Shown here: piece by piece, positions 11,915 through 23,459 of the stretch | Layout of the letters: each line of letters begins with the position of its first letter | Position numbering within the stretch: the stretch's first letter is position 1 | NCBI RefSeq assembly: GCF_030272615.1 | Contig: NC_081412.1 | Span: 543,636,335 to 543,700,334, forward strand | Source: Cryptomeria japonica | Taxonomy: Eukaryota > Streptophyta > Pinopsida > Cupressales > Cupressaceae | Length of the DNA: 64,000 nt | Direction of reading: 5' to 3' | Position numbers and translations under genes: made by a program | Notes under the pieces: model-generated | Told to the model about the DNA's origin: nothing | The model's database searches: none | The model's input: the letters and a program-made list of their open reading frames with translations, nothing else

Positions 11915-12507
11915 TTCTCTATAGATCCACTTTGCCCTATTTTATGGATGGTGTGAGCTTTATTACTTGATGTCATTCCTTGTGTGAAATTGTTGGTGGT
12001 TTTCTCAGGGGTTGTCTCTCATACAAGAGGTGTAAGTCCTTGACTACAACCTATTTCACACTTGGTAATGTAAATCTATGATAAATTCACCCATCCCTTT
12101 GGGGTATAAAAGTGAGTCATCCCTCATCAAGAATCCCTTTCACCTAGGAATAGGAGGAAAGATTGCATTCTTGTTCTCTCCTTTTCTTTTTTCTAGAAGA
12201 TGTTATATTTGTCTAAGACAACCCCTCTTGTGGGGTATATGTCTTTTGAACAAAGATCTCTTCTCCTCCAAGAATCTCCTTTACACTTACAACAAGATAT
12301 CTCTTCTCAACTATCTTATCCTTGCTTGAAGAGTATTCCCTCTCTTGCTTGGATTTATGGTATTGTTGTATAATGGATATCTTCTTTGTGATAAAGGTAG
12401 GTATCCTTGTTCTAATTTCTTTAAGATATCAACATTAAACTATGTTGACATCTTAATGGGGGGGCACCCACATTTCTCCTTTGTACCATACTTCTCTCAT
12501 GCATTAT

Positions 12508-12900
12508 ACAGTGGGACATTCTTGGAACTAGAGGGAAGCCTCTTAGAGCAAGGTGTCATCACTTTTCTTGTATAGTGGGACATTCTTGGAACTAGAGGGT
12601 GCCCTCTTAGAGAAAGTTGTCATCACTTTTCATTTATAGTGGGACATTCTTGGAACAAGACGAAAGCTTCTTAGAGAAAGATGTCGTCACTTTTATCTTG
12701 TACAGTGGGTCATTCTCAGAACCAGAGTGCAGACTCTTAGAGTGAGATGTCTTCACTTCTTCTTTTCTTGTACAATGGGTCATCCTTGGAACCAGAGCAT
12801 AGAATCTAAGAGCAAGATGACACCACTTTTCTCCTATGCAGGGTGATTATTCTTGGAACCAAAGCACACACTCTTAGAGAGAGATATCATGCCTTTCTTA
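12508..12900 (+). repeat. Tandem repeats of about 64 bp, six units
   Basis: Units start with (A/G)TGGGACATTCTTGGAAC or a close variant and contain CTCTTAGAG...GATGTCATCACTTTT. The first three units are most alike and later units diverge. The same array occurs in the nested element. Confidence 0.85.
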
Positions 12901-13562
12901 ACACTTATACTATACATTCCATAACAGGTTGTAGCGTACTTGGTCATAGACTCCTATGAGGTGCTCTGAACCTCGCTTGCACACACACACTTGAGGTTGG
13001 GTGGAACTTACATGGATCACCCATACAGACTCTGGGGGATAGATTTCCATTTCCTTCTCTTCATGGATCACCTAGTTTTAGGGGCGAGGTGTCCATGGTT
13101 TCTCTCTTGTTCACCTTTCTTCTCATGGATCACCAAAGTTTGTATTCATGTCCTCTATCTCCTTCCTCTCATGAACCCATATTTTTCTATTGACGGTTCA
13201 TGGATGATGTCAACTTTGCTCTTTTATGTGATCACTTGTGTTTATGTGATGGTATTGGTGTTTGTGTCTTGATTAGTTATTGAGACATTTGAATATCAAG
13301 GTCTCTTTGGCTAGTTGTTTTGTCATCTTGTGTCTTGTTTTTTTTGTGTCTTTTGTGCTTTTTTTTGTTTTATGCGTCTTGTTCCTTTTTGTTTTGTGTA
13401 CTCTTGTATATGTTTGAGTGAGTTAATATCCTAGTATTGGGGGCTTCTATTCCTCAAGATTAGTGACATCTTATACTCCTTGTGGTATTTCTCCGCATCT
13501 CTCATCTTCATCTTTATTTATTCTACTTTACTGATAGTATTGGTGTAAGTCATACTCCCGCT

Positions 13563-13577
13563 AAAGTGGGGGCTAAA
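13563..13577 (+). promoter_or_regulatory. Polypurine tract, outer family-1 element
   Basis: AAAGTGGGGGCTAAA directly precedes the 3' LTR start TGTAGTGTC. Confidence 0.8.
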
Positions 13578-14748
13578 TGTAGTGTCATAAAATTATGACC
13601 CTAGCAATTTTAACCACATTCGAAGTCCTCACCTTGGTGATGACACCCTCCTTCTTGGCAAAGACCCTTCTCTGCTTGGACCCCTCCTTGCTCGGGCCTT
13701 TTCTTTGCTTCCAGACCCTATCCAGAGACTAAAATAGGGCAGGACAAGGGCATGGTGCCCCTGTCTCCACCTCTTATGGTGGCCCTATGTTGGGTTTTTT
13801 CGGGTTTCCTATGCATAATCCAACTTCGGGGTTTACAATTCTTCTTTGTCGGCCTTTGGTGATTGAAAATTAATCCTTGAGGTATTTATAAAAGGAGATT
13901 CAATTCTGTCATTTGAGAGGAGGATGATAGGGGATAACATACAAGAATTCAAGGAGAGGGTCCTCATTATCATCATCAAGCATTCAAGTCTTCAAGAATA
14001 TTTCAAGTCTTCTTCTTAATTCATCCATTGGAGCAATATTACAACATTCATTTGAAATCATGTGTGTGTGTTAGGTTTTTGTCATGTTACATTCCATTTC
14101 ATGCAACACTTGTGATTCCATTCAAGAAGCAAAGTGATCATCATCAACAAATTATAGATCTACAAGGTATACATTTTCATTATTTACATTCAAGAATTTG
14201 CAATTACTTTCTTTCAAGGTTGATTCCTCAATTGGGGTTTGACTGAGGCAAACCCCTATCCACAACCCTTTTTCCTTTCTTTTCTATGTGTAGGTTGTAG
14301 GGGTGCAGCTATATTTTCAGATTTGGACTCCATTTGTAGAGACCAAGAAACCCTTTTTGTTTCGCGGATTTTTTGGAGGACCATGTACACTTTCACCATG
14401 GTCCCAACGAATTTTCTCCAGATTTGCAGGGAATATTCTTATCAATCTAGATAGCTCAGATCCAAAGTTACAATGCGATCCCAAACCAGTAGCTCCTCAT
14501 TTCACTCATTTTTTCTCTTTGTTCCACATAGTCAACAAGTAAACTCTCCTATTTAAACAACAGGGCAAAACAAACTTCAACCCTTGTAATCCACTTGGAA
14601 TTCACATCCTTGCCTCCCTTGGATTTTAATCTAGTGAATTCAAGCCCTTGTTTTGAATGTAAGGTTTTCCCGAAGTGAAAACCATCCTAGTGACTTCCTT
14701 TCTCTCTCCTAGGTGGGGAGTCACTAGGGTTCAATTTTCCACTTTACA
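13578..14748 (+). repeat. 3' LTR of outer family-1 element
   Basis: 1171 bp, TG...CA, starting TGTAGTGTCATAAAATTATG and ending TTTTCCACTTTACA. A TATAAAAG box at 13887-13894 fits a promoter about 310 bp into the LTR. The uninterrupted sequence shows where the nested insertion split the 5' LTR. Confidence 0.88.
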
Positions 14749-14759
14749 GGAATCTATTG

Positions 14760-15640
14760 AGGAGTACGGTCCATTTGCACAATGATAAATTTATTTTTAT
14801 GATGTGATAACTTTGAATATGAAATAGAATGATAAATATTAATGACATCCATCACATACTAATAATATCCTCTTCCAAATTTTGAAGAAAGAGCATCCTA
14901 TCATTAAAAGAATGAAAATTAAGTAAAATTGGTTTGTTAGGAATAGTATACCCTTAATCAAGTCCATTTAGTTATGGTTTTATATCAAATATCAAGAGCA
15001 TTAGTAGTAATCTAAGATAACCCTTTTTGGTTGAGTATTTTAGGGGGGAACGAGCATGTCAAGGATTTATTTATAACTAGATAAGTATTGTCATATTTGA
15101 ATTACATTTGAACATGTTTATATATTTAGAGACCGAAAACAAACCATTGTGACATATTTCAAAGATAAAAATCCAATGGATTATATTGTAAGATTGATAA
15201 AAATAATTCTTAACTAGGAGGATATTTTGTCCTCATTGGTGCACCCATTCAATAGTTTCCATGGATGCTAGAGTAGGATTACCTAGGATAAAATTTCCAC
15301 CAATTAGTTTATTCAGGTCTAATTATTCATTTTTCTTTATATTCGATCCTTGTAGCTTTTCATTTATTAATGATTTAATAAGAGGTATTAAGAAAATTAA
15401 TAGGATACCATTTAGAGATAGAGTCTCCATTCTCTCCATCAAAAATAATTTGTATAGGTCTTTATTAATATCAAGTCCTAAAGAAGCTTTATTCAAAGAT
15501 TTTAATATAATAGCTAGAAATATTCTTTAATATATTGTCATATGTTTTGATGGAACTCAAAGAAAAGACCATCAACTCTAGGGATTTTGTTAGAAGTCAT
15601 TGAAAACATGGTTTGTTCTAAGCCCTTCATATAGTATACA
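14760..15640 (-). pseudogene. Decayed LINE (L1-type) reverse-transcriptase fragment
   Basis: Read on the minus strand from about 15620 downward, short in-frame pieces match the order of plant L1-type reverse transcriptase: 'NKIPRVDGLFFEF', then 'ISKWYPINFLNTSY' (the WRPISLLNTSYK region), then 'GGNFILGNPTLASMETIEW' (the GRxI..N..EhI region). Frameshifts and stops separate them and no catalytic YxDD box was found. It is an old fragment; its ends cannot be fixed. An 89-residue + strand frame at 15261-15530 is its antisense shadow. Confidence 0.6.
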
Positions 15641-17882
15641 CCTTCTTAAAAGTATGATCTTTAATAACATATTCTTGTATTAACTAGATGCGTCTTTCTA
15701 ATGAGAATATTTTTAAAGAAGTATTTCTTAATAATTTTGAAATAAGACTTTAAGCTCTTCTGGTTATGTGGCTATGTTATTCAACTTTATAATTCTTATC
15801 GAATTATTACATGTTCTAGTTACTTTGTCTATTTACATCTAATTTAATCTTATCACATTTTATAATTGATCTTAACTTTAATATATAATCTATTAATTCT
15901 GCTGCAATCACTTAATCAAATCTTCAAAAACATGTCATTACATTTAGTATCAAAATCTAATTATTGAGACTTTGATTTTATCACACTTTCAAATTACATC
16001 ATGTTGTATGTCTATGTACCATCAAATTATGAATTACAATACCTATTATTTGTAACTTCATACCCTCTGCAATACTATATAATACACAAACCTCAAGTCA
16101 ATCATTAAGCTTGATACATTTCTTCTAATATCCTCAAATTAACTCTCTCTCTATATTAATTGATTATCTATATTTTTAAAAGAAAAAATAAAAAATTCAT
16201 ACAATTTTTTTTCTGACCTTCTCTGTTAACTAATTATTGAAAACCCATATTAAGATGTGAAATTATAGTTCTTTGAAACTTCCTACATGTGCTTACCACA
16301 ATAACATATGACTACCTCTATGACTTTTTGGACTTAGACCCCACAAAACAAGGATCTTCACCTACCATACAAACGATGTATCTTTCGCTTTAAACAAGGA
16401 CCTTCACCTACCACTGAATTTTGTATAGGAAAGAACATAGAACGCAGAATAACAATAGAAATGAAGGATAGAAACATGTCTGACCACTGAATTTTGCATA
16501 ATAAAGAAGGGTTTGATATTTCCAAGCACTTTTTACAACCATTAGAAGATGTTATAAAGAGAAGATGTTTTTGATATTTTGAGAGTCGTGTATTCAGCGG
16601 GAAGCAGATCTTGTAGTAACGTAAGAGTACAGGACTCCCATTAAATTTCCTCCTGTCTTAATACAAAACGTGCCAAACGACCACAAGCTGTACAATTTGA
16701 CAAATTCTACGTAGGCCAGTTGGACGAAATTTCCTTTGTCTTAATACATTGTAAAATGGCTTAAATTCAAAGCTCGAGCTTGTTTGTCAAGCAGCCATGG
16801 ACAATTGCCCTTTGAATGCTAAGACGTCTCTTATTTAAAAAAATCATATGGTGAATTTTCTACATATAATTCAAAAGGTTTGAATATATGAAAGATTATA
16901 ATAATTTTCCCATGAACAGTACATCGGTAGTGAAAAATGTGAAAATCCGAATGCATGGAATTTTCTTCATACAGTTGAAGAATTTGGTATTCAATCTCAT
17001 CCAAGTGATTGATGATCTTCAAATTCTCTTTGCATTTTGCTTCCCCATGAATAATGTGTTATGAAAACATTGAAATTATCTGATTTTTCATATATTATAA
17101 AATATTCTATCTCTTAGAATCCACTACAATGTTATTATGAAGACCTCCATCAAAAATAACTTCTTTCTATTATAGAACATGATAAAAAAATAGTAGGAAG
17201 ATACTTGAAAATGACATTCCATTTTACTTTTCCCACAAATAATATTAGAAAATTTGTTTCAAACTTGATTGTGTTGACAAAATGGAAGTTTAACTAGCTA
17301 AACCATCATACATTACAATCTTTCATGCTAAAGAAATTTGGGGTCTTAGACTTTTCAAACCAAAATATGAGCATGATTCTCACCTTTGGACCTCCAAACT
17401 TGAGAGTCAACTTTTTCCACGTATTCTCTGGGAGCTTACATTTTCATTTTTGGTTGAATCTAGGATTTAAGGACATAGTAGGAAGGAGGTTCACATAAAC
17501 TTTTTTTTTTACAAGAAAGATTTAATAAACTAATATTTGCACAACCACAACCAATCCTTACAAAAATTACAATGTAGTGGAATGCAATGCTTCATAACTA
17601 AACCTACATGGACATGTAACATTACAAATATAATCTCCCAATAATCCTTGGTTCAAACCATAAAGCTTTCAGGATAATTTCCCAATCACCAAACCATCAA
17701 AATCATTTTTATAACAATTCTTAGTTTTATTTTTAAAATGGACATTGGGCTGGAGTGCGGGAGTGGTGGGAGATCAAGTTGCAGAGGGAGATTCAGATGA
17801 TGTAGAGGATGATGATGGAGTAGGAGGGGGAGACAAATTATAGGAAGACAAAGATGATGGTGGAGGTTTAGTTATTGTAGAG
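15641..17882. other. AT-rich intergenic stretch, nothing recognised
   Basis: No domain, long frame, TIR pair or LTR pair was seen. A short GA-rich patch at 17750-17870 (GATGATGATGGAG-like) looks coding-like but has no usable frame. It directly abuts the insertion at 17883, and its right-hand continuation starts at 29413. Confidence 0.5.
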
Positions 17883-18235
17883 TGTTGATGTTAGTAGTGG
17901 TGGGAATTATCTCCTAGGTTCGAAATCATCTATAATTATTGATGTCGACTATATATTTATGTCGATTCAGTCCAAAAGTCACCTCACTTTGAAAGAGGCC
18001 GATTCTTTATGAGGAGTCACCATAACGGGTACATATATAAGTTAATTTCCTCCTCATTCGGAGTAGAGTGTAGAAGACAAGCAGGTCGATACATAGGCAG
18101 ATCAAATATATAGTTAATATGCATTATCCAGAAAATGAGTGCTCGGGGGAGATGATAGAAGTATATCGTCTATGGTTGGGAGGACAACAATGATCTGTAT
18201 CATTGCCTGTGGTTAAATGAGCACACCCTTCAATA
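17883..18235 (+). repeat. Left LTR of capture element
   Basis: 353 bp, starting TGTTGATGTTAGTAG and ending CCTTCAATA. A TATATAA box at 18034-18040 is kept in the right LTR (TATATATAAG near 21484). The right-hand copy is split across the nested insertion. Confidence 0.85.
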
Positions 18236-18247
18236 TGGTATCAAATC
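18236..18247 (+). promoter_or_regulatory. Primer-binding site (initiator-Met tRNA type)
   Basis: TGGTATCAAATC immediately follows the LTR and matches 10 of 12 bases of the plant initiator-Met PBS TGGTATCAGAGC. Confidence 0.7.
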
Positions 18248-19265
18248 AAGCGCGATAACAGGGGCATTATATTCTACAGAGCCTTGCATAGTAATCGAAG
18301 AGATTAGATCAATGTTCGGGTGTGGATTAGCAACTAAGATTGGGTAATAATTATTTAGATAGTCGTATTGCCTTCCCATACAATTCACTATGTTTAAAGA
18401 AAGAATTGGCATTCATTTTGATGGCGTTTAATTGTGTGAAATATAATACTAGTGGCTCAACATTGGGTGGTCTACTAAAATTCAGACATTAGAATTATTG
18501 TTGGTTGAAAGATTAATCTCATTTGTGGGTACTGAAAGTTCACTGGCCGTGCAATTATCTCATTTATACCATATCTCTGAATGAGAGAGCTTATTAGTGC
18601 TTGGGAGGGGTAATTGTGAAGATTGTCCTATTTTGAGTGATTTATCTTTCCATAATTGTTAGGCATTTTATTGACCAATTTATGTGTGAGATCTGTGGAG
18701 GTGGAATCAACTATAGGGTTGTGGAACAATGATGATATGAAGACATAGTTATATGATGACACAAAAGGACTGTGAGTATTATCAAAAAATACTATTTAAA
18801 ATGTGTGAAAAAAGAGTACGAAGATTGCATTCCCCTGTATTCTCTTAGGGAAAGTTTGGCACCTGAGGACGGTAGAGCAGGAATCAAAATTTCAAAATGT
18901 GAAATACCTAGTATCTAGGAAGATTGAACAACCAGAACCTTAATAAGAAAGGAAAGCACATTTTTGGTGTTGGGCAATCTATTTAAATCAACAGATGATA
19001 GAATTTATTCTCTAGTGTAACCCAAGTATAACCAGACTATGCAAGCAATGGTGAAGGGGCGAGAAAGTGAATAAGGTGAAGAAAGAGAGAGGAGGAAATA
19101 GCCTCAAAGCCTCAACCAGAAGAATCCCCAAGCGCTTCAGATGTTGGCTCGCATCCAAGCGGAAAGTCAAAAAAACTTCACCCAATTTGAATCAAATCCG
19201 ATCTAAAATCCATTCCAGAAAAATTTGAATCAAAAGAAACCTCGCCAAAGAATTAGCAAAAGGGC
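18248..19265 (+). other. Leader of capture element; possible captured 5' UTR
   Basis: There is no frame longer than about 60 codons. From about 19000 the sequence becomes GA-rich and coding-like, with a basic stretch near 19100-19230 (KASTRRIPKRF...), which may be 5' UTR or N-terminal sequence of the captured gene. The left edge of the capture is not visible. Confidence 0.4.
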
Positions 19266-20408
19266 TTGGATAAAGTCAGAATTTTCGAAAGACGAAGGCT
19301 GTGTAAGGTTTCTACTAATACTGTTACCTCCAACTCCCATAGTATGCCGTTTGATGGGTCCCAAGAAGATGAAGGTTGTGGTGAGAATTATTTAAAGTAT
19401 GAAATGAGGAATACAATGGGTTATACAATCATCCAATGGCCAACAATGTATCTTCCAAGAGTAAAAATAAAAGAAAGATCAGTGTGAATGAAATAAGTTC
19501 AAAGCTTCATTCTCTAAACATCAAGAATTGCGAGTCCTTCAATAAAACAGATATTGGTAAAGAAAAGTTTAATTTAGAATGTAGGTTCAGTATTAGTGAT
19601 ACATTTAATTCTCTCAGTGATAGTTCAATTGATGAGTGCAATGGTGATGATGAATATGAGGTTGAGGATGAGAAAAAGAAAAGAGTCAAAGGGTTGGGAG
19701 GATGAGGAGTCTGCATGGGAGGATGAGGAGTCTGCATGTAGTGGCAAGGACACAAAGGATGAAGCCAAAATTCCTATTCACAGCTTTGATGCTCCATATT
19801 TTGAGAGTGCACAATCAACATTGTCTTCATTGTCTCATATGGGTGATGATGGTGAAGAGAATTATGTTGAATCAACTAGAGATACATCATTCTTTATTGG
19901 TGCTAGTTTTAGGGATCAAGAAGATGCTCCTAAGTTGTTAAACACTAAAATAGACCATATGCATGGTATCTTTTGTGCAAATAATGCCAAAGTAACACCT
20001 TTAAAGGTAGTTGAATAAAATAAAAATACATCTCAATTTTGTACAGCAGTAGAAGTCTCTTCTTCTGCTTTGGAGCTTGATTCTATGTGTTCTGAGAGTG
20101 ATAACGATTTACTAGAATATGAAAATTTTATGAAGGTTAGAGTAAACAATCATGTATCTCTTGTGAAGGGAAATAATGAGAAGGATTCATATGAAATAAA
20201 TGCTAGTGACGAGGAAGACACTTCTTTAGCAGCAACAGAAGATGCTATTGTGTTCACTGATAATAATAAAAATTACACACTTAATGGGAAAATTGAAAAA
20301 CACTTGTATGCACATCAACATGAATGAATCAAGTGGCTTTGGGATCTTCATCGTAAATGTAGAGGAGGCATTCTCGGCAATGACATGGGTTTGGGAAAAA
20401 CATTGCAG
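19266..20408 (+). pseudogene. Captured SNF2-family (CHR24-like) N-terminal fragment
   Basis: Pieces in two alternating frames align in order with what I remember of the N-terminal half of plant CHROMATIN REMODELING 24-type SNF2 proteins. They are 'ERRRLCK' near 19290, 'EISSKLHSLNI' near 19490-19520, an acidic Ser-rich linker with a duplicated WEDEESA, 'NYTLNGKIEKHLYAHQHE' at 20272-20324, then after one stop 'IKWLWDLH' and '[15 protein letters not shown]' ending at 20408. The last two are the SNF2 Q-motif-like region and Walker A (motif I); the usual GDDMGLGKT reads GNDMGLGKT here. Motifs Ia-VI are absent. I see no introns across the fragment, which suggests it came through RNA. Two frameshifts and at least two stops make it non-functional. 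Confidence 0.68.
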
Positions 20409-20729
20409 GATAGATCAAAGAGAAAAAGGATGATGAGAGATCGCATTCAAGGGAGGAAGAGCTTGATGCATCCTGTGAGGAAGTCATGCAGGCTAAAGAA
20501 TGTAGACACAACTTGCTGCTATGGGACTAAGTTGGTGGAACATAACTGGAGAGATCTCTTGAAGAGGAATAACCTATATGGATTGTCATTGTGATCACTT
20601 TATTCAAAGAGGAGGAATTAACATTCAAAGCTTGAGTTTGACAAACCAATAGAGGCAACCTTGGATGAGGAGGTCAAGAGATTGATGCAAGAACTTGGAG
20701 CTTCAGAGGGAGTCACATTATAATTTGTT
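20409..20729 (+). pseudogene. Unrecognised coding-like segment after SNF2 fragment
   Basis: SNF2 similarity stops abruptly at 20408. What follows is coding-like in pieces: '[17 protein letters not shown]' near 20450-20510, and 'ATLDEEVKRLMQELGASEG' ending at a TAA at 20727-20729. The second piece reads like a helical C-terminus. It may be a later exon of the same gene, a second captured gene or chance; I cannot name it. Confidence 0.35.
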
Positions 20730-20872
20730 AATGCATTTTTTCTCTAAGACAGAGAAATTTGAGGTGAAAGCCCTTGTTAATGCATTTTTCTTTGAGATGG
20801 AGAAACTTGAGGTGAAAGCCCTTGTTAATGCATCTTTCTTTGAGACAAAGAAATTGTAGGTGAAAGCCCTTG
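20727..20872 (+). repeat. 48-bp tandem repeats, three units
   Basis: Each unit has GTTAATGCAT(C/T)TTTCTTTGAGA followed by GAGAAACTTGAGGTGAAAGCCCTT. The array lies just after the captured segment. Confidence 0.85.
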
Positions 20873-20889
20873 TCCATCTCTGAGACAGA

Positions 20890-21320
20890 GATGTGGTTTT
20901 TTCCACCCTCTGGGAGTAGCCATGGTGGATGTCATGTTGAGTAACTCCATGACAACATCACATTGAGACACTCCATGATGATTCTCTTGTACTTGTGTTT
21001 ATCCACCCTCTAGGAGTAGCCATGGTGTATGTCATGTTGAGAGACTCCATAATGACGTCATGTTGAGTGTCTCTGTGATGGGAACTTGTGCACTTGGTCC
21101 CTTCCACACATGGGAGTAGCCATTCTGGACATCACGTTGAGTGACTCCGTCTTGAACTCTTTGTACTTGTATTTCTTTCCACATATGGAAGTAGCCATGG
21201 TGGACGTCATGTTGAGAGATTCCATGATGTTGTCACGTTGAGAGACTTCGTGATGAATTATTTTCCACAGATGGGTGTAGCCATTGTGGGTGTCATGTTA
21301 AGAGACTCCATGACATGGAT
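20890..21320 (+). repeat. ~60-105 bp tandem repeats, five units
   Basis: Units share 'GGGAGTAGCCATGGTGGA' or a close variant, then a GTCATGTTGAG block and a GACTCCATGATG block. Lengths vary by loss of internal parts. The array occupies the 3' interior up to the polypurine tract. Confidence 0.8.
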
Positions 21321-21340
21321 ATTTGGAAAGATACCTCCCT

Positions 21341-21353
21341 AGCTAAGAGGGAG
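21341..21353 (+). promoter_or_regulatory. Polypurine tract of capture element
   Basis: AGCTAAGAGGGAG directly precedes the right LTR start TGTTGATG. Confidence 0.75.
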
Positions 21354-21615
21354 TGTTGATGTTAGTAGTAGTGAGAGTTATCTCCTAAGTTTTAAATCAT
21401 CTATAACTATTTAAGCCAACTCTATATTTATGTTGACTCGGTCCAAAAGTCACCTCACTTTGAAAGAGGGTGATTCTTCAGGGTATATATATAAGTTAAT
21501 TTCCTCCTCATTGGGAGTAGAGTGTAGAAGACAAGTAGGTTGATACATAGGCAGATCAAATACATAGTTAATCTGCATTATCTAGAAAAGGAGTGCTCAG
21601 GGGAGACGATAGCAG
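21354..21615 (+). repeat. Right LTR of capture element, first piece
   Basis: It matches 17883-18143. It ends in AGCAG (21611-21615), the left copy of the TSD of the TIR element inserted here. Confidence 0.85.
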
Positions 21616-21655
21616 GGCCAAAGCATGGAGTTGTGTCACACTTTGGGCCAACGAA

Positions 21656-21722
21656 GGGTAGTCCGGCCGAACTGAGTCGAGCTGGACTAAGTCCGGCTGG
21701 ACTAAGTCCGATCGGACTACCC
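21656..21722. repeat. GC-rich inverted repeat with internal TCCG/CTAAGTCCG repeats
   Basis: GGGTAGTCCG at 21656-21665 pairs with CGGACTACCC at 21713-21722. Between them are repeated (G)GACTAAGTCCG units that can pair in several ways. A related piece, GGGTAGTCTAGCCGTCGGACC, occurs near 21855. Confidence 0.8.
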
Positions 21723-22353
21723 CCAGGCCGCATGGCACCTACGTTGCGCTGAAATGGTGTCGAGAGTTTGGACGGACTTAGTTTGACCAAACTCCCTTAG
21801 TTCAAATGGCGCCATCCGAAAAAAAATCAATTTTTTTAATAATGTTAGAACTAAGGGTAGTCTAGCCGTCGGACCAAACTATCCTATGTGTCATGTGATG
21901 TGGCAGAAAAAACGTCAAAAACTCTCTATTTTTGAAAATTTTCACTTTTGCTCAAATTTTCTTTAAGCAAAATATTTTTTTTACAAAAATCTAAAAATAC
22001 CCTTTTGTAGAGCTCGAAGTCACGAAGCTAGTCATATAATTTTTTTTACTCTTTTGATAATTTAAAAAAATAAATTATTAATTAAACATTGCGAGTATCT
22101 TTTTAATGTTAAAAAAGGCTGATTAGAAATAAAATAAATAAATTTTAAATGAAATTAACAAAAATTAAAAAAAGTTATTTACACTAGATGAGAGAATCTT
22201 CTTGAAAAGTGTTTTTTTTGGATAATGATTAAATTTAGTAGTTAAAAGGTGACGCCGAACAAAAACTGACAAATTTAACTATGTTGGACTTCAAAATATT
22301 ATAATGAGAAAAATATACATCAAAATTTAAATTTGTTTATTTAACACTGCATA

Positions 22354-23402
22354 TGTTGGTATTTTGGATATGTTGATATGGTTTTGTCATTGATGTCAAC
22401 ACTTGTCAACATTTATCAGCACTTGGAGACTCTTGATTATGTTCACCGACAAGTTAGTGACTTATGCACAGTCAACGGTATTTGGTTCACTGACAGGTTA
22501 TATTATTCACAGACACTTGAAATGACTTGGAGACTACTTGGTTATGTCGAAGACATTGTTTGGACACTTTGTTATGGTTATTTGTTCATTGGTCTATTCG
22601 GGTTTGCATATTTGTTGTTACCGGCTAATAGGTCTAGGTTATGCACCAACAAGCATATCTATTCCAGATCAGCACAACACGTTATGAAGATGATTTGTTA
22701 TTATCATAAATGCATTGAGCTGACATGATGCATCGGATATTGATTCAATTAGAAATGATTTTATTGTAATATCTTTAGTGAGCCGACCTACTCAATTGGT
22801 CTTAGGTTATGGTATAAATGTAAGATCTCATTTGTGAGATCGATATGTGATGAAAGTAAGTGTGAATAAGGTATATGCAAAAATAAGGAGAATTATACAT
22901 GCAGACATCATTCAAGATTGAAGGAAGGTTTGAAGAAGGTATATCAGAGCTAAACCAATACTGAATCAAGCATATGAAGATTCTATTTTGAGTAGTAAAT
23001 TATCATTGGATTTAACCATCCAATTGTAGTCAGTGTGACTCCCATTTTGTGATTGGGCAGTGAGCTCTAGGCAACTGGCCTTTTTGCATGTGTAGACTCC
23101 ATATTGTACACACATACTATCTGCATTAGTATCATCTAATTGTGGGTAAGGCTTCCCACCATGGTTTTTCCCCTTACAGGGTTTCCACGTATAAATATCT
23201 GTGTTATGTGTTGTGGTTGTTATTGTCTTTCTGTTTCATGCATTAATCTTTACCGGTACTACAATTAACTGATAAAACTGTCTGCCGGCATAAAGTTTGG
23301 TTTATCGGTATTAAGCATTAAGTTTTGGTTAAGTTAATTTTGGTTTGAATTTATTGGACAACTGATTCACTCCCCCCTCTCATTTGTCTTCAGGACCTAA
23401 CA
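22354..23402 (+). repeat. 5' LTR of copia element
   Basis: 1049 bp, TGTTGGTATTTTGG...GGACCTAACA. A TATAAATG box lies at 22813-22820 and the same box is in the 3' LTR at 28416-28423. Confidence 0.92.
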
Positions 23403-23404
23403 AT

Positions 23405-23416
23405 TGGTATCAGAGC
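23405..23416 (+). promoter_or_regulatory. Primer-binding site, initiator-Met tRNA
   Basis: TGGTATCAGAGC, the exact plant initiator-Met complement, two bases after the LTR end. Confidence 0.9.
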
Positions 23417-23459
23417 CTAGTCCTCTTTTTGCAGAAGTTTAATAGCTTGAGGAGATCTA

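Larger units (their letters stand above)
11105..13562 (+). other. Non-coding 3' region of outer family-1 element
   Basis: Pyrimidine-rich sequence with no supportable gene, matching 1704-4046 in reverse. It contains a CT microsatellite and a tandem array, and ends at the polypurine tract before the 3' LTR. Confidence 0.7.
358..14748 (+). mobile_element. Outer pol-less LTR retrotransposon, family 1
   Basis: This is a + strand element with a 5' LTR in two pieces (358-518 and 8468-9046), a putative primer-binding site at 9050, an internal region 9047-13577, a polypurine tract AAAGTGGGGGCTAAA and a 3' LTR at 13578-14748. The 5' LTR is split by a reverse-oriented member of the same family and truncated on its left by a copia LTR. 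The roughly 4.5 kb interior has a gag-like region with two CxxH...C motifs and then about 2.5 kb of non-coding repeats. I see no protease, reverse transcriptase, RNase H or integrase motifs, so I infer a non-autonomous gag-only element. The gag finger style resembles Ty3/gypsy Tat/Athila-type gag. Confidence 0.8.

Noticed and set aside
21540-21790. Overlapping 70-codon frames on both strands with repeated 'LSPAGLSP'
   Set aside because: They arise from the GC-rich inverted and tandem repeats at the left end of the TIR element, which read open on both strands.
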